Below are positions 37,321 to 45,621 of a DNA stretch of 64,000 bases, piece by piece. Made by a program: the position numbers and the translations under genes. The DNA lies in the NCBI GenBank assembly GCA_022826515.1, contig JAJDUT010000083.1:1-64000 (forward strand), written 5' to 3'. The notes below the pieces were generated by a model that was not told where the DNA came from, made no database searches, and saw only the letters and a program-made list of their open reading frames with translations. The stretch is from Candidatus Latescibacterota bacterium. GTDB lineage: Bacteria > Latescibacterota > UBA2968 > UBA8231. The stretch's first letter is position 1; each line of letters begins with the position of its first letter.

Positions 37321-39654
37321 ATGCTGCGCAATAACCTGATCGTCGCTTGGCGCAATCTGCGCCGCTATCGGATGTACACCGCGATCAACGTGGGTGGGCT
37401 GGCCGTGGCCTTCGCGGTCGCCATCTTCTTCGGCCTGTACGTGCATAGTGCATTGACGTGGGATCGCTTCCACGCCAAGGGCGAGCAGATCTACCAAGTC
37501 TGCATGACACATCCGGCCTGGAAAGGGAAGGCTATGACGGGGACGCCGGGAGACCTCGGCCCGGAGATGGTGGCCACATTCCCCGCGGTGCTGCGCTCGG
37601 TGCGTACGGACGATACGGACGGGCTGTTGAGCTACGGGGATCAAGTGACCGAGGCGAGGGGACGGTTCGCCGACCCTGAGTTCTTCGAGTTGTTCAGCTT
37701 CCCCCTGATCGCGGGCGATCCAAGCACGGCCCTCGACGGGCCGAACTCAATCGTGTTGTCAAGGCGGATGGCGCAGCGGCTATTCGGCTCCGACGACCCC
37801 ATGGGCCAGACCCTACAGCTAGGGGACCGCGGTATCAGCGGAGACTTCGTCGTCACCGGAATTGCCGCCGACGTGCCGTCCGAGTCTAGCCTGGAGTTCG
37901 ACTGGGTGATCCCCTTCGTCCAGCGGGAAATCCAGACTTCGGGGCGCGGCCAAGGCGAGACCTATCTCCAGATCGCCGATGCCGCGGGCGTGGAGGCGGC
38001 CTTGGCCTTCGACTCGGATCGGTACTGGGAGGATTCTGAACTCGTCATCGTGCCGCTGTTCGACAAGCGGCTACATCCCCAACTCGGTGCGGGGAGGTCA
38101 ATGAAGAGTTCGCTCTACCGCAATGGATTCGTCGCCTGCCTCGTGCTGCTGCTGGCGTGCATCAACTACGCCAACCTGGCGGCGGGCATGTCGCTAATGA
38201 GGGCGCACGAAGTGGGTGTGCGCAAGGTGGTCGGTGCCGGACGGGGACAGCTCATGCGCCAGTACTTTGCCGAGTCTATGCTGCTCTGCTTCGCCGCCTT
38301 GGCGCTGGCCGTGCTGCTGACGGAGATTTTGCTGCCGGGCCTGAATAGTCTGCGGACGGTTGGATCGTTTGAATCGCGCCTCGACTTGCAGTACACGCCG
38401 TGGACGGTGATGGCCCTAGCCGGGTTCGGCGTGGTCATGGGGCTGGTGGCGGGCGCGTACCCAGCGCTGGTGCAGTCGCGGATGCAGCCGGTCGAGATTA
38501 TGCAGGACAGGCTCCAAGTGCGAAGCCGTGCCAGCCGCATCTTAGTAGTCGTTCAGTTCGTGGCCTCCACGGTGTTCCTGACCACGGCCCTTGTCATGGA
38601 TCGTCAGGTCGATCATTGGGAGTCCCTAGATCAGGGCTACGACCCGCAGTTCGTGATCTGCATCCCGACGTTTGCGGGATACTCGAAGGAGGAAGGCGTG
38701 CATGAGTCGCAGCGCTTTCTGGAGATTTTCCGCCGGGAGATACTCCCGCTTTCGGGTGTGCTCGCCGTGTCTGGCTCCAGGGATTTCCCCGATAGAGTCA
38801 GTGACATTCACTACGCGCAGGGACGGCCGGATGCCTCGCTGATTGAGGTAGATCCGCACTTCCTGCGCACCCTCGGCCTAGAGGTGGTCGAGGGTGAGGA
38901 CTTCCCCCCGGACCTGCTGGCCAGTGGTCGCGTAGTGCTCGTCAACCAGCAGCTAGCGGCCACGCTGGAGGGACCGGTCGTCGGCTCCTACCTCGAAGAC
39001 CTCGCAGGCGGATACCGGCCGCAGATTATTGGCGTAGTCTCCGACTTCCAGCACGATGATCCCGGCTCTGGGGGCTTCGTGCCGGAGCTCGTGCTCAGCG
39101 TCCTACCGGATCGTCCCATTGAGACGGTGCTGGTGCGAGTGCGACCCGAAGGGGTGCCCGAGACGCTCGCCGAGCTGCGCGAGGCTTGGGAACGGCTGGC
39201 ACCCGGGGTGCCTTTCAGCTATCGCTTTCTCGACGACCATATCGCCGATCGCTTCATTGGCCACGCCATCACCATTAGCCTGCTGCGCTGGGTGACCGGG
39301 TTCCTCGTGCTAATCGCCTGTCTCGGCGTCTTCGGCATGGCCTCTCTCGCCGTCAGCCGACGCACCAAGGAGGTGGCCGTGCGCAAAGTCCTCGGTGCCT
39401 CAACCGCGAGCGTGGCCGTGCTGTTGTCGTCGCAGTCCACGAGGCTCGTGCTGATCGCCGTGGTCATCGCCATGCCCTTGGCCTACCTACTCTCTGAGCT
39501 GTTTCTCCACAGAGGGGCGAACCGCATTGAGCTCGACTTGCTCAGCTACTCGGCTGGCGGCCTGATCGCCTTGGGTCTGACGTGGCTGGTGTCGGGATAC
39601 CACGCGATTCGAGCGGCGCTGGCGAATCCAGTGGACTCGCTGCGCAGCGAATAG
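37321..39654 (+). CDS. MacB/FtsX-type ABC permease
   Basis: 777 residues from ATG 37321 (AAGGAG upstream). TM1 is at about 20-42 (INVGGLAVAFAVAIFFGLYV), first periplasmic domain to about 250, FtsX core 1 at about 265-390 (MRAHEVGVRKVVGAGRGQLM), a central TM near 405-425 (RILVVVQFVASTVFLTTALV), second periplasmic domain and FtsX core 2 (SRRTKEVAVRKVLGASTASV) to the C-terminal NPVDSLRSE. The duplicated FtsX layout matches orphan permeases found in arrays in Acidobacteria and Bacteroidetes. No ATPase domain; it needs a separate NBD. Probably exports or extracts lipids or peptides across the envelope. Confidence 0.92.
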   Translation: MLRNNLIVAWRNLRRYRMYTAINVGGLAVAFAVAIFFGLYVHSALTWDRFHAKGEQIYQVCMTHPAWKGKAMTGTPGDLGPEMVATFPAVLRSVRTDDTDGLLSYGDQVTEARGRFADPEFFELFSFPLIAGDPSTALDGPNSIVLSRRMAQRLFGSDDPMGQTLQLGDRGISGDFVVTGIAADVPSESSLEFDWVIPFVQREIQTSGRGQGETYLQIADAAGVEAALAFDSDRYWEDSELVIVPLFDKRLHPQLGAGRSMKSSLYRNGFVACLVLLLACINYANLAAGMSLMRAHEVGVRKVVGAGRGQLMRQYFAESMLLCFAALALAVLLTEILLPGLNSLRTVGSFESRLDLQYTPWTVMALAGFGVVMGLVAGAYPALVQSRMQPVEIMQDRLQVRSRASRILVVVQFVASTVFLTTALVMDRQVDHWESLDQGYDPQFVICIPTFAGYSKEEGVHESQRFLEIFRREILPLSGVLAVSGSRDFPDRVSDIHYAQGRPDASLIEVDPHFLRTLGLEVVEGEDFPPDLLASGRVVLVNQQLAATLEGPVVGSYLEDLAGGYRPQIIGVVSDFQHDDPGSGGFVPELVLSVLPDRPIETVLVRVRPEGVPETLAELREAWERLAPGVPFSYRFLDDHIADRFIGHAITISLLRWVTGFLVLIACLGVFGMASLAVSRRTKEVAVRKVLGASTASVAVLLSSQSTRLVLIAVVIAMPLAYLLSELFLHRGANRIELDLLSYSAGGLIALGLTWLVSGYHAIRAALANPVDSLRSE

Positions 39655-39729
39655 TCAATGGAAGAACGAATGCATACTGCGGGTTACTAACAGTCCTGAA
39701 CACTCAACGAGAATATGGGGAATCACACT

Positions 39730-42150
39730 ATGTGGAAGAGCAACCTGATCATTGCCCTGCGCGTATTGGGGCGCAACAAGACCATCTCGCTGATCAACAT
39801 CGTCGGCCTGTCTGCGGCCTTTGCCGTGGCGGTCCTGTGTCTGCTGTTTGTGCGCCACGAGACCTCCTTTGATACTTGGCACGAAAAAGGGGACCGGATC
39901 TTCATGCTATATTCCGAAAAAATAGTGCCCGTACCCGGCGACCCTTTAAATATCCACACAAAGCTACCTCGCGTGTTGCGTGAGGCGGTGCGTACTACCG
40001 TCGCTGGCATCCGCGAATCGGTCTACATGCGGGAGGAAAACGGCAAAGTCTCGTATGGCGATGCGACCTTTGAGGAGTCCTTCCTCGCTGTGGATCCGGC
40101 CTTCCTCACCATGTTCACCTTACCGCTGGCTGCGGGCGATGCGGCAACAGCTCTCGACGATCCCCAGAGTGTCGTCCTCGCCGATGAGACGGCGCAGAAG
40201 TACTTCGGTGCCGATGTTCCTGCCCACGCCATGTTGGGCAAGCGCATCCGGCTGTACCTCGTGGACCGTTTGACGTCGACGCCAATCGAGGTGGAGCGCA
40301 CCATCGCGGGTGTGTTGGCTCCGTTGCCGGGGCCTTCAATATTGGACGCAGGTGCACGCACGGGTGTAATCATGCCGGCGAAAGCTGTCGATGAACTGCT
40401 GCAATTTCGCAACGATGACGGGTTTTTTATCGAGATTGAAGAGGGCGTAGATCCGGCCGCTATAGAAGCGCGACTGGCATCGCTAGTTGTCGAAAACCTT
40501 GGCGAAAGAACAACCCGAGTCAGGCTGCAACCTTTCAAGGAGGCTCACTTCGGACCCAACATCATGTTGGCACCCGTCCGCATCAGCCATGGCACGATCG
40601 AGCACTGCTATCTGCTAGCCGGGCTGGCCGCGGTCGTGCTGCTGATCGCCGCGATCAACTTCGTCAACCTCGCTATGAGCCGCGCCATGACGCGGACGCT
40701 CGAAGTCGGCCTGCGCAAAGCAATTGGTGCCACTCGCCACCAGCTCTCCAACCAGTTCCTTTCCGAGGCCATTATCGTCAGCCTGATCGCCGTTGCCGGG
40801 GGCATGGCCTTGGCCGAAATGTTGCTTCCGGCCTTTAACCAAGTCGTGCATCGACAACTCGAGCTCGAATGGCTGTCGGTCGAGACCGGAATAGGTGTCC
40901 TGACCTTAGCCCTGGTGGTCGGCGTGCTCTCGGGCCTGTATCCGGCCCAAGTTATCGCGCGGCTCCACCCGGTCCGGGCCTTGGCCAGCAAAGCTCCCCA
41001 GGTCGGCCGCGGCCGCATCGGTCGCGGTCTGATCATTCTGCAGTTTGCCCTGTCGACCTTACTTATCGTTGTGACCATTACCATGGCGCGACAGCTCGAC
41101 TTCATGCGCACCAAGGATCTGGGGTTCGACGGTGATCGGGTCGTTCGGGTGCAAAGCAATGGCCGTCTCAACGCTTTGCAGATTGAGCGCCTCGCCAACG
41201 AAATCAATTCCCGCCCGGGACTGGTCAAGGGAGTCGCCGGTGCCTCGCCAGTACCCAGCTTTGGCGGCTTTGCCCCCATACCAATCCAGTACGGAAAGAA
41301 CTCGTTGCACGCCGAGTTCTTCCACATAAGTCCAGATTTTCTGCGCGTCATGGGGATCGAGGTTCTCGCCGGGCAAGGCTTCGGCCAGAACGACGAGTCT
41401 GGTTTGACACGCGGTATCCTCCTCAACGAAACCGCAGCCCGCCTCTTGGGACTTGAAGACCCGATCGGACGCACTGTGACCATTGACGATATCGGAAATG
41501 AGCCGGTGGTTGGCGTTGTCGAGGATTTCCACTTCAATACCATGCATCATTCCATAGGACCGGCCTTCCTGATGACGAGCCCGCCAGGGAGGCTGGGCAG
41601 CCTCGGCTGGTTCATGGATACTCTGTTCCGACTCGACCACCACGACCGACTCAATGCAGTCGAGGAGGTGGAGACGTTGTGGAAGCGGATTTTGCCGGAA
41701 TACGAATTACACGGTATGCACTTCCTCGACGAGGCCTTTGCAGCAAGATACGAGACCGAGCAGCGCGTCGGCCTTGTCATGAGGTGGATAAGTGCCATCG
41801 CCATTGCGATCTCCTGTATGGGACTCTTTGGTTTGGTCGCCCTAGCGACAGTGCGGCGCACCAAGGAAATTGGCATCCGCAAGGTATTGGGCGCTACGAC
41901 CAGCAGCGTGCTGCTGTTGATGTCGCGCGAATTCGGCTGGCTGGTGGTGGCGGCTAATGTCGTTGCTTGGCCGGTGGCCTATTTCGTGTTGAATCGCTGG
42001 CTCGCGTTTTATGCCTATCGCGTTGACATGGGCGTGGGGTGGTTTGTGCTGGCGGGCGTGGGTGTTCTTGCCGTTGCGCTGGCCACCGTCAGCAGTCAGA
42101 CGTGGCTGGCGGCGCGGACCAATCCAGCGGATGCGTTGCGATACGAGTAA
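39730..42150 (+). CDS. MacB/FtsX-type ABC permease
   Basis: 806 residues from ATG 39730 (MWKSNLIIALRVLGRNKTIS; GGGGAA upstream). Same duplicated layout: TM1 about 20-42, FtsX core 1 with RTLEVGLRKAIGATRHQLSN, central TM (LIILQFALSTLLIVVTITMA), second periplasmic domain, FtsX core 2 with VRRTKEIGIRKVLGATTSSV, end NPADALRYE. Closely related to the permease at 43039; the last ~300 bp plus ~80 bp beyond the stop are nearly identical in both (about 41853-42232 and 45141-45520), pointing to recent duplication or gene conversion. Confidence 0.92.
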   Translation: MWKSNLIIALRVLGRNKTISLINIVGLSAAFAVAVLCLLFVRHETSFDTWHEKGDRIFMLYSEKIVPVPGDPLNIHTKLPRVLREAVRTTVAGIRESVYMREENGKVSYGDATFEESFLAVDPAFLTMFTLPLAAGDAATALDDPQSVVLADETAQKYFGADVPAHAMLGKRIRLYLVDRLTSTPIEVERTIAGVLAPLPGPSILDAGARTGVIMPAKAVDELLQFRNDDGFFIEIEEGVDPAAIEARLASLVVENLGERTTRVRLQPFKEAHFGPNIMLAPVRISHGTIEHCYLLAGLAAVVLLIAAINFVNLAMSRAMTRTLEVGLRKAIGATRHQLSNQFLSEAIIVSLIAVAGGMALAEMLLPAFNQVVHRQLELEWLSVETGIGVLTLALVVGVLSGLYPAQVIARLHPVRALASKAPQVGRGRIGRGLIILQFALSTLLIVVTITMARQLDFMRTKDLGFDGDRVVRVQSNGRLNALQIERLANEINSRPGLVKGVAGASPVPSFGGFAPIPIQYGKNSLHAEFFHISPDFLRVMGIEVLAGQGFGQNDESGLTRGILLNETAARLLGLEDPIGRTVTIDDIGNEPVVGVVEDFHFNTMHHSIGPAFLMTSPPGRLGSLGWFMDTLFRLDHHDRLNAVEEVETLWKRILPEYELHGMHFLDEAFAARYETEQRVGLVMRWISAIAIAISCMGLFGLVALATVRRTKEIGIRKVLGATTSSVLLLMSREFGWLVVAANVVAWPVAYFVLNRWLAFYAYRVDMGVGWFVLAGVGVLAVALATVSSQTWLAARTNPADALRYE

Positions 42151-42243
42151 ATGTACGCCGCTTGCTACCACGCCGTCGGGACGAGTCGGATCAATCCGGT
42201 AGAAGCTCTGCGCTGTGAGTGGCTCAAATGCAACTATAGATGA
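42151..42243 (+). pseudogene. C-terminal tail remnant of a permease
   Basis: Directly after the permease stop (TAAATG), a frame reading YHAVGTSRINPVEALRCEW matches the C-terminal signature of these FtsX permeases (YxAxRxxxxNPVxxLRxE). The rest of that gene is missing. A second copy follows the 43039 gene. Confidence 0.6.
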
Positions 42244-42255
42244 AGGAGATTCACG

Positions 42256-42282
42256 ATGCTGGGCAATTACTTCGCAATCTGA
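42256..42282 (+). pseudogene. N-terminal stub of a permease
   Basis: AAGGAG then ATG 42256 opens MLGNYFAI and stops at TGA 42280. The opening equals that of the permeases at 30002/34154 (MLGNYLTT). The matching C-terminal stub (SMRYE, 42971-42988, ending TAG) lies on the other side of the PIN/RHH module, so the module occupies the place of the permease body. Confidence 0.65.
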
Positions 42283-42284
42283 GA

Positions 42285-42521
42285 TCAGAGCGTATCTTCT
42301 GGCAGAGGAGCCCGGTCGGGAACTTTATCCAGTATGCTTTTTAGGGCCCCTTTCTTTGCTCTGCGCGCTCTACCCAACAAATACTCTTCAGTCAAAATAG
42401 CGGAGACTTTCTCAGAGACCGCCGTAGATATGAACTGGTTGATAGATACCCCTTCGCGTTTAGCGATCTCTTTGATGTGCCGATGAATCGAATCTGGTAA
42501 ACGCAAGTTTAAGGCACTCAT
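42285..42521 (-). CDS. Ribbon-helix-helix antitoxin
   Basis: A 78-residue protein (MSALNLRLPDSIHRHIKEIA, KREGVSINQFISTAVSEKVS) of the RHH/HicB-Arc-like group, with a C-terminal neutralising tail ending LDKVPDRAPLPEDTL. Its ATG overlaps the toxin TGA (ATGA at 42518-42521), so the order is toxin first. The last codons abut the permease stub: stop TCA (minus) at 42285 is two bases from the stub's TGA. Confidence 0.85.
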   Translation of the reverse strand: MSALNLRLPDSIHRHIKEIAKREGVSINQFISTAVSEKVSAILTEEYLLGRARRAKKGALKSILDKVPDRAPLPEDTL

Positions 42522-42934
42522 CTTAGTTCCTCCAATAACTGACTCGGGGTGAGGACGCGAACACCAAACGCGGTCGCGTTTTTGAAATGTTTGACATTGT
42601 GCGTTGCGATAATGGCCTTCTCAGAAGCTACAGCCAACTCCAAAATATGATCGTCCTTTGGGTCTGGTAAGCAGGGCCGCCAAAGAAAGTGGATAGCTCG
42701 GTGGTCGCTTCGATGGCATAGATCGTCTAATAGGGCTTCGATGTCTTGATTGGTTAAGCCGAGGACATCGGCTTTTCGTTTTAAGACCTCCTCATACTCG
42801 AATACTAGGGTCGTTGATAAAACACTGCGGAGCCGACCCTGTTCTAGTGCTTGTAAGACTTGATAGGAGGCACCTAAAGATGAATACAACCCAGCATATA
42901 GGACATTCGTATCGATAATAGCTTCAATCGCCAT
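42518..42934 (-). CDS. PIN-domain toxin (PIN_3/COG1569 type)
   Basis: 138 residues; EAIIDTNVLYAGLYSSLGAS at the N terminus, TLVFEYEEVL, CLPDPKDDHILELAVAS and AIIATHNVKHF carry the acidic PIN site. This is the group annotated putative toxin-antitoxin system toxin component, PIN family, which characteristically pairs with RHH antitoxins. The promoter -10 ends six bases before ATG 42934, so translation is probably leaderless. Confidence 0.87.
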   Translation of the reverse strand: MAIEAIIDTNVLYAGLYSSLGASYQVLQALEQGRLRSVLSTTLVFEYEEVLKRKADVLGLTNQDIEALLDDLCHRSDHRAIHFLWRPCLPDPKDDHILELAVASEKAIIATHNVKHFKNATAFGVRVLTPSQLLEELR

Positions 42935-42940
42935 TATATG

Positions 42941-42969
42941 ATACTATATATAGCACCATTATATGTCAA
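42941..42969 (-). promoter_or_regulatory. Promoter of the PIN/RHH module
   Basis: Minus-strand TTGACA (42964-42969), 17-bp spacer, TAGTAT (42941-42946). The sequence CATATAATGG occurs twice across the promoter and start codon, a possible operator for the RHH antitoxin. Confidence 0.65.
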
Positions 42970-42984
42970 ATCAATGCGCTACGA

Positions 42985-43012
42985 GTAGGGAATAACGATC
43001 GTTATTCCCTAC
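42985..43012. repeat. GTAGGGAATAACGA palindromic repeat, copy 2
   Basis: Identical 28-bp perfect palindrome to 37257-37284, here overlapping the permease C-terminal stub and 26 bp before the next permease start. Confidence 0.9.
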
Positions 43013-43038
43013 TCAACGAGAATAGGGGGAATCACACC

Positions 43039-45438
43039 ATGTGGAAAAGCAACCTGCTCATCGCCCTGCGCGTGTTGGGGCGCAACAAGACGATTTCGCT
43101 GATCAACATCGTCGGCCTGTCCGTGGCCTTTGCCGTGGCGGTTCTGTGTCTGCTGTTCGTGCGCCACGAGACTTCCTTTGACGCTTGGCACGAAAAAGGG
43201 GATCGGATCTTTGCCATTTATCTTGAGCTTCTAGAGCCCGACCCCGGTTCCTCCCCCAACCGTTCGATGGCAGGTTACCGTCTGCGCGAGGACGTGCGCG
43301 CTAAAGTCCCCGGCATCCGCGAATCGGTTTCTATGAAGTTGGGACACGGCAAAGTCTCGTACGGCGATGCGAGCTTTGACGAGTCATTCCTCGCGGTCGA
43401 TCCGGCCTTCCTCACCATGTTCACCTTGCCGCTGGCCGCGGGCAATGCGGCGACGGCTCTCGACGATCCGCAGAGCGTTGTCCTCGCCCATGAGACGGCG
43501 CAGAAGTACTTCGGCCCGGATGTGCCAGCCCACGCCATGCTGGGCGAGCGCATCCGGCTGCACACCGTCGAGCGGGACTACTCAACATCGCCACCGAAGG
43601 AGACACCTATCGAGGTGGAGCGCACCATTGCGGGTGTGCTGGCACCTCTGCCAGGGCCTTCTATTTTGCGTCTAAAGGTACTCGTGCCCGCAGTAACGAC
43701 CGAGGCACTGCACTTCAGGGGGGAAGACGGGCTTTTTGTTGAACTCGAAGAGGGCGTAGTGCCGGCCGAAGTAGAAACGCAGTTGGAGGCTCTGACCTCG
43801 CGGGACCGACTTAAGTTGCAACCTTTTGCGGGTGCTCACATAGGACCTGAGATAGCGGGACCTGCCGACTTTGGTTATGGCACGGTCGAGCATATCTATC
43901 TGCTTGCGGGATTGGCCGCGCTCGTCTTGCTGATCGCTGCGATCAACTTCGTCAACCTCGCCATGAGCCGCGCCATGACGCGGACCTTGGAAGTTGGGAT
44001 GCGCAAGGCGATCGGTGCGACGCGCCACCAGCTTTCCAACCAATTCCTCGCCGAAGCAATCGTGGTGGGCCTAATCGCCATCGTCGTTGGTATGGGCCTC
44101 GCCGAAATCCTGCTGCCGACGTTTAACGCGGTCGTGCATAAGCAGCTAGAGATCGAGTGGTTGTCGGTCGAGACGGGGATAGGTGCCTTAACTCTTGCTT
44201 TGGTGGTCGGCGTTCTCTCGGGTTTGTACCCAGCCCAAATCGTTGCACGGCTCCATCCCGTCCGGGCACTGTCCCGCAAGACGCCTCAGCCGGGTCGCGG
44301 TTGGCTCGGTCGCGGTCTGATTGTCGTGCAGTTTGCACTGTCGGCCGTCCTCGTCGTCGTGACGGTCACTATGGCGCGACAGCTCGACTTTATGCGCACT
44401 AAGGATTTGGGCTTCGACGGCGACCAGATCGTACTGGTTGCCCACAAAGGTGATCTCAATGCTTTGCAGATTGAGCGCCTCGCTGACGGGATCAAGTCCC
44501 GACCGGGACTTATACAAGGAGTCACCGGTGCCTCGGGAGCACCCGGCTCTAGTCCCTTCTCCCCCATACCAATCCGGTCCGATGAGAAAGTGTTCCGCGC
44601 CAAGCCCTTCTACGTAAGTCCAAACTTTCTGAGCGTCATGGGGATCGAAGTCCTCTCCGGGCAAGGCTTCGATCCCAATCTACCGCACGGTGTCCTGCTC
44701 AACGAGACCGCCGTGCGCTTCTTCGGCCCTGAAGACCCAATCGGCCGCACCTTGACGTCTCCCCAAGATGCTGGCGAGCCGATGACGGTGATCGGCATAG
44801 TCGAGGATTTCCACTTCACGGATATGCGCCATACCGTAGGACCGGCTTTTCTGACGACGCGTACGCTTATGCCCAAGTTCAAATTGCGAGGAGATGGGTT
44901 CGCGCACACCCTGTTCCGGCTCGACCACGCCGACCTGCCCGCGGCGGTCGAGGAGGTAAAGGCGCTGTGGAAGCGGGTCCTGCCGGAATACGAATTATGG
45001 CGCGTGCGCTTCCTCGACGAGAGATTTGCCGCGGAATATTCGGAAGAGCAGCGCGTCGGCGTTGTCATGCGATGGATGAGTGCTGTCGCCATTGCGATCT
45101 CTTGCATGGGGCTTTTTGGCTTGGTCGCCTTAGCAGCGGTGCGGCGCACCAAGGAAATTGGCATCCGCAAGGTATTGGGCGCTACGACCAGCAGCGTGCT
45201 GCTGTTGATGTCGCGCGAATTCGGCTGGCTGGTGGTGGCGGCCAATGTCATTGCTTGGCCGGTGGCTTATTTCGTGTTGAATCGCTGGCTCGAGTTTTAT
45301 GCCTATCGCGTTGACATGGGCGTGGGGTGGTTTGTGCTGGCGGGCGTGGGTGTTCTTGCCGTTGCGCTGGCCACCGTCAGCAGTCAGACGTGGCTGGCGG
45401 CGCGGACCAATCCGGCGGATGCGTTGCGATACGAGTAA
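43039..45438 (+). CDS. MacB/FtsX-type ABC permease
   Basis: 799 residues (MWKSNLLIALRVLGRNKTIS), closest paralogue of the gene at 39730. TM1 about 20-42, FtsX core 1 (RTLEVGMRKAIGATRHQLSN), central TM (LIVVQFALSAVLVVVTVTMA), second periplasmic domain, FtsX core 2 (VRRTKEIGIRKVLGATTSSV), end NPADALRYE. The periplasmic domains diverge much more than the membrane cores, which fits related pumps with different cargo or partners. No ATPase is fused. Confidence 0.92.
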   Translation: MWKSNLLIALRVLGRNKTISLINIVGLSVAFAVAVLCLLFVRHETSFDAWHEKGDRIFAIYLELLEPDPGSSPNRSMAGYRLREDVRAKVPGIRESVSMKLGHGKVSYGDASFDESFLAVDPAFLTMFTLPLAAGNAATALDDPQSVVLAHETAQKYFGPDVPAHAMLGERIRLHTVERDYSTSPPKETPIEVERTIAGVLAPLPGPSILRLKVLVPAVTTEALHFRGEDGLFVELEEGVVPAEVETQLEALTSRDRLKLQPFAGAHIGPEIAGPADFGYGTVEHIYLLAGLAALVLLIAAINFVNLAMSRAMTRTLEVGMRKAIGATRHQLSNQFLAEAIVVGLIAIVVGMGLAEILLPTFNAVVHKQLEIEWLSVETGIGALTLALVVGVLSGLYPAQIVARLHPVRALSRKTPQPGRGWLGRGLIVVQFALSAVLVVVTVTMARQLDFMRTKDLGFDGDQIVLVAHKGDLNALQIERLADGIKSRPGLIQGVTGASGAPGSSPFSPIPIRSDEKVFRAKPFYVSPNFLSVMGIEVLSGQGFDPNLPHGVLLNETAVRFFGPEDPIGRTLTSPQDAGEPMTVIGIVEDFHFTDMRHTVGPAFLTTRTLMPKFKLRGDGFAHTLFRLDHADLPAAVEEVKALWKRVLPEYELWRVRFLDERFAAEYSEEQRVGVVMRWMSAVAIAISCMGLFGLVALAAVRRTKEIGIRKVLGATTSSVLLLMSREFGWLVVAANVIAWPVAYFVLNRWLEFYAYRVDMGVGWFVLAGVGVLAVALATVSSQTWLAARTNPADALRYE

Positions 45439-45525
45439 ATGTACGCCGCTTGCTACCACGCCGTCAGGACGAGTCGGATTGATCCAGTAGAAGCGCTGCA
45501 CTGTGAGTGGCTCAAATGCAACTAG
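45439..45525 (+). pseudogene. C-terminal tail remnant of a permease, second copy
   Basis: Repeats the arrangement of 42151-42243: TAAATG at the permease stop, then YHAVRTSRIDPVEALHCEW and TAG. The two copies differ at few positions, so the duplicated block includes this remnant. Confidence 0.6.
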
Positions 45526-45621
45526 GCTCTTACAAAAAAATGTCTGGGCCTTTTTAATTTTGCTTCCTCTGGCCGTCTTTACTTGCAGACAGGTTGAGAT
45601 GCGTCATCGGTTTGAATACCT

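Noticed and set aside
32255..43012. Palindromic repeats as a CRISPR array
   Set aside because: Copies are kilobases apart, without regular spacers or cas genes.
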